A stretch of DNA of 22,123 nt from a virus: the IMG/VR virus record IMGVR_UViG_3300035703_000430, positions 1 through 22,123 of that record. One strand, 5' to 3'. Shown one piece after another: positions 21,229-22,123 of the stretch. The notes under the pieces are model-generated. The model saw only the letters and a program-made list of their open reading frames with translations. It was not told where the DNA came from and searched no databases. Each line of letters starts with the position of its first letter. The first letter of the stretch is position 1. A program made the position numbers and the translations under genes.

Positions 21229-21304
21229 TGGTAGGCCCGGAGGGACTCGAACCCCCAACCAAGGCGTTATGAGCGCCCGGCTCTAACCATTGAGCTACAG
21301 GCCC
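21229..21304 (-). tRNA. tRNA with CAU anticodon (tRNA-Ile2 or elongator tRNA-Met), antisense in the late operon
   Basis: A complete cloverleaf on the minus strand. The acceptor GGGCCTG (5') pairs with CGGGCCT (3') with two G-U pairs. D-arm GCTC/GAGC, anticodon stem GGGCG/CGCCT around loop CTCATAA (CAT), and T-arm GGGGG-TTCGAGT-CCCTC follow. Discriminator A is followed by an encoded CCA. The body is 73 nt plus CCA. It is not an initiator: there is no 1-72 mismatch and no GGG/CCC base of the anticodon stem. The D-arm and variable region (TTGGTTG) look closest to tRNA-Ile2, where C34 is changed to lysidine, but elongator Met cannot be excluded. It sits between phage structural genes and is read against them, so it needs its own promoter. 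None is obvious upstream (beyond 21304). Confidence 0.92.
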
Positions 21305-21348
21305 AGCCGAGCGCCTCTGTGATCGATTTTTTGTCAGAGAACAACCCA

Positions 21349-21774
21349 ATGCCCACCCAACGCGAAATCATCTTAACCGCCTTGGCAGATGCCTTTCGCA
21401 CGATCCCGCATGTGCCGGTTCTGCGCGGCGAGGTGCTGCCTGAGCGCATCCCATCCGCAGGGCTGCTGATCCTGCGCGACGGCAACCCGGGCGATCCGGA
21501 GGTCACACTGTCCCCGCTGCGCTATCACTACCAGCAGCGGGCGGAACTTGAGGTCATCGTGCAGGCAAGCGGTGATCGTGATACACGATTTGACCAACTC
21601 ATCGCCCGGATAGGTGCCGCCATCGCTGTTGAGCGTACATTGGGTGGGCTCTGCGACTGGGTCGAGCCGGCAGCACCTGAGCCTGTCGATCTCGCTGTTG
21701 AAGGGGCAACCAGCCTAAAGGCAGCCGTTGTGCCCATCATCCTACATTACTCGCTGGCCGATCCACTTGGCTGA
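21349..21774 (+). CDS. Tail terminator / minor tail protein, gpU-like
   Basis: A 141-residue protein (lambda gpU 131) with the alpha/beta pattern of tail-terminator proteins. It has QREIILTALADAFRTIPHVPVLRGEVLPERIPSAGLLILRDGNPGDPEVTLSPLRYHYQQRAELEVIVQA, DTRFDQLIARIGAAIAVERTLGG and ATSLKAAVVPIILHYSLADPLG. It would cap the tail tube at the head-proximal end. ATG 21349 is used because family members usually begin near MPTQRE; a GTG at 21319 would add ten residues. No strong ribosome binding site is visible. It is the last phage structural gene seen. The tail-tube (V) and later tail genes are absent from the window, and its 3' end overlaps the antisense bactofilin by 28 bases. Confidence 0.8.
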   Translation: MPTQREIILTALADAFRTIPHVPVLRGEVLPERIPSAGLLILRDGNPGDPEVTLSPLRYHYQQRAELEVIVQASGDRDTRFDQLIARIGAAIAVERTLGGLCDWVEPAAPEPVDLAVEGATSLKAAVVPIILHYSLADPLG

Positions 21775-22121
21775 GCGGGTTCCGGGGGCGGGGTTATCAT
21801 TCTCAGATGGCCCTCGATCATCGCCCCGGCTTCCACGGCCAGTTTGGAGTAATGAACTGAGCCGTTGATTTGACCGGAATGTGCAACCCGGACATCCTCC
21901 GCGATCACAGCGCCAACCACGACGCCTTCAATCGTTGCCTGCTTGGCCTCAATGTCGCCCTTTACATTGGCCCAATGCTCAATCGTCACGATCTCACCGG
22001 TGATGTTGCCGACAACACGCGCTTGAACCACCAAGGGGCCTCTGCTGGTAATATCACCCGTGACTTCGAGATCCGGTGCGAGGACGGAAGGTTTTGCCGT
22101 GCTTGGTGTGAGAGTGGTCAT
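21747..22121 (-). CDS. Bactofilin (polymer-forming cytoskeletal protein)
   Basis: A 124-residue protein with the bactofilin (PF04519) pattern. A short, disordered N-terminus precedes a right-handed beta-helix of regular short strands: LEVTGDITSRGPLVVQARVVGNITGEIVTIEHWANVKGDIEAKQATIEGVVVGAVIAEDVRVAHSGQINGSVHYSKLAVEAGAMIEGHLRM (about 18-108). A Pro-rich tail follows (PPPEPAQPSGSASE). Bactofilins polymerise without nucleotides and act in cell shape, peptidoglycan and polarity. The gene is convergent with, and overlaps by 28 nt, the tail-terminator gene, in the place where the tail-tube gene is expected. It could be a cargo gene or mark the right host boundary of a truncated prophage. Its ATG is 2 nt from the window edge, so upstream signals are not visible. 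Confidence 0.88.
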   Translation of the reverse strand: MTTLTPSTAKPSVLAPDLEVTGDITSRGPLVVQARVVGNITGEIVTIEHWANVKGDIEAKQATIEGVVVGAVIAEDVRVAHSGQINGSVHYSKLAVEAGAMIEGHLRMITPPPEPAQPSGSASE

Positions 22122-22123
22122 TC

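Noticed and set aside
21229-21304. tRNA as the prophage attachment site
   Set aside because: Phage structural genes lie on both sides of the tRNA and the gene is whole. No integrase or second copy of the tRNA 3' end was seen in the window, so a boundary here is not supported.

Overview
The window is most of a temperate, lambda-like siphophage genome (a prophage or close relative) from an alphaproteobacterium, most likely Rhodobacterales. This rests on the high-GC codon use, an IhfB-type protein of rhodobacterial character, small families I associate with Rhodobacterales prophages (DUF6511, DUF6362, DUF7220, DUF6441 types), and a terminase-to-tail gene order that follows lambda A-W-B-C-D-E-FII-Z-U. 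No integrase, repressor, lysis, tail-tube, tape-measure or baseplate gene is visible, so the element is cut by the window edges, partly degraded, or both.

Layout. (1) 1-170: leader without a gene, holding a terminator-like hairpin and a cluster of GGGGATG/CATCCCC motifs. (2) 183-8681, all on the plus strand and mostly overlapping by 1-4 bases: an early DNA-metabolism operon. It has an excisionase-type HTH protein, two unknown proteins, a Sak4-like recombination ATPase, a DUF669-type ssDNA-binding protein, an unknown protein, a Cas4/AddB-like PD-(D/E)XK nuclease with a probable Fe-S motif, an HNH endonuclease, a RadD-like superfamily 2 helicase, a DUF6511-type protein and a primase-polymerase/helicase fusion. 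(3) 8682-9073: non-coding, with four exact copies of a 12-bp motif, further degenerate copies, a 16-bp pure A/T run and a palindrome. It is the best candidate for the phage replication origin. (4) 9074-10600: RuvC-like resolvase, a small unknown protein, a DUF6362-type HTH protein and an IHF-beta-like protein, closed by a palindrome and a Rho-independent terminator. (5) 10601-11233 on the minus strand: a VRR-NUC nuclease, followed by 367 bp of palindrome-rich non-coding DNA. (6) 11601-13057: ParB-domain/DNA methyltransferase fusion and a small membrane protein. (7) 13054-13490: two small unknown genes on the minus strand. (8) 13606-21774: packaging and head genes (terminase small and large, gpW, portal, ClpP-like protease/scaffold, decoration protein, major capsid, FII-like joining protein, Z-like protein, U-like tail terminator). 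A CAU-anticodon tRNA sits on the opposite strand near the end. (9) 21747-22121 on the minus strand: a bactofilin, unexpected at this position.

How it fits together. The early genes form a plausible self-contained replication and recombination set: recombinase ATPase, SSB, nuclease, helicase, primase-helicase, Holliday-junction resolvase and a DNA-bending protein, with an iteron-like origin between primase and resolvase. The methyltransferase could protect phage DNA from host restriction. The late genes build a lambda-type procapsid with terminase-driven packaging and a non-contractile tail start. The points most worth a second look are the iteron-like region, the antisense tRNA, the bactofilin, the Fe-S plus zinc nuclease, and the in-frame palindromic insertion in the large terminase.
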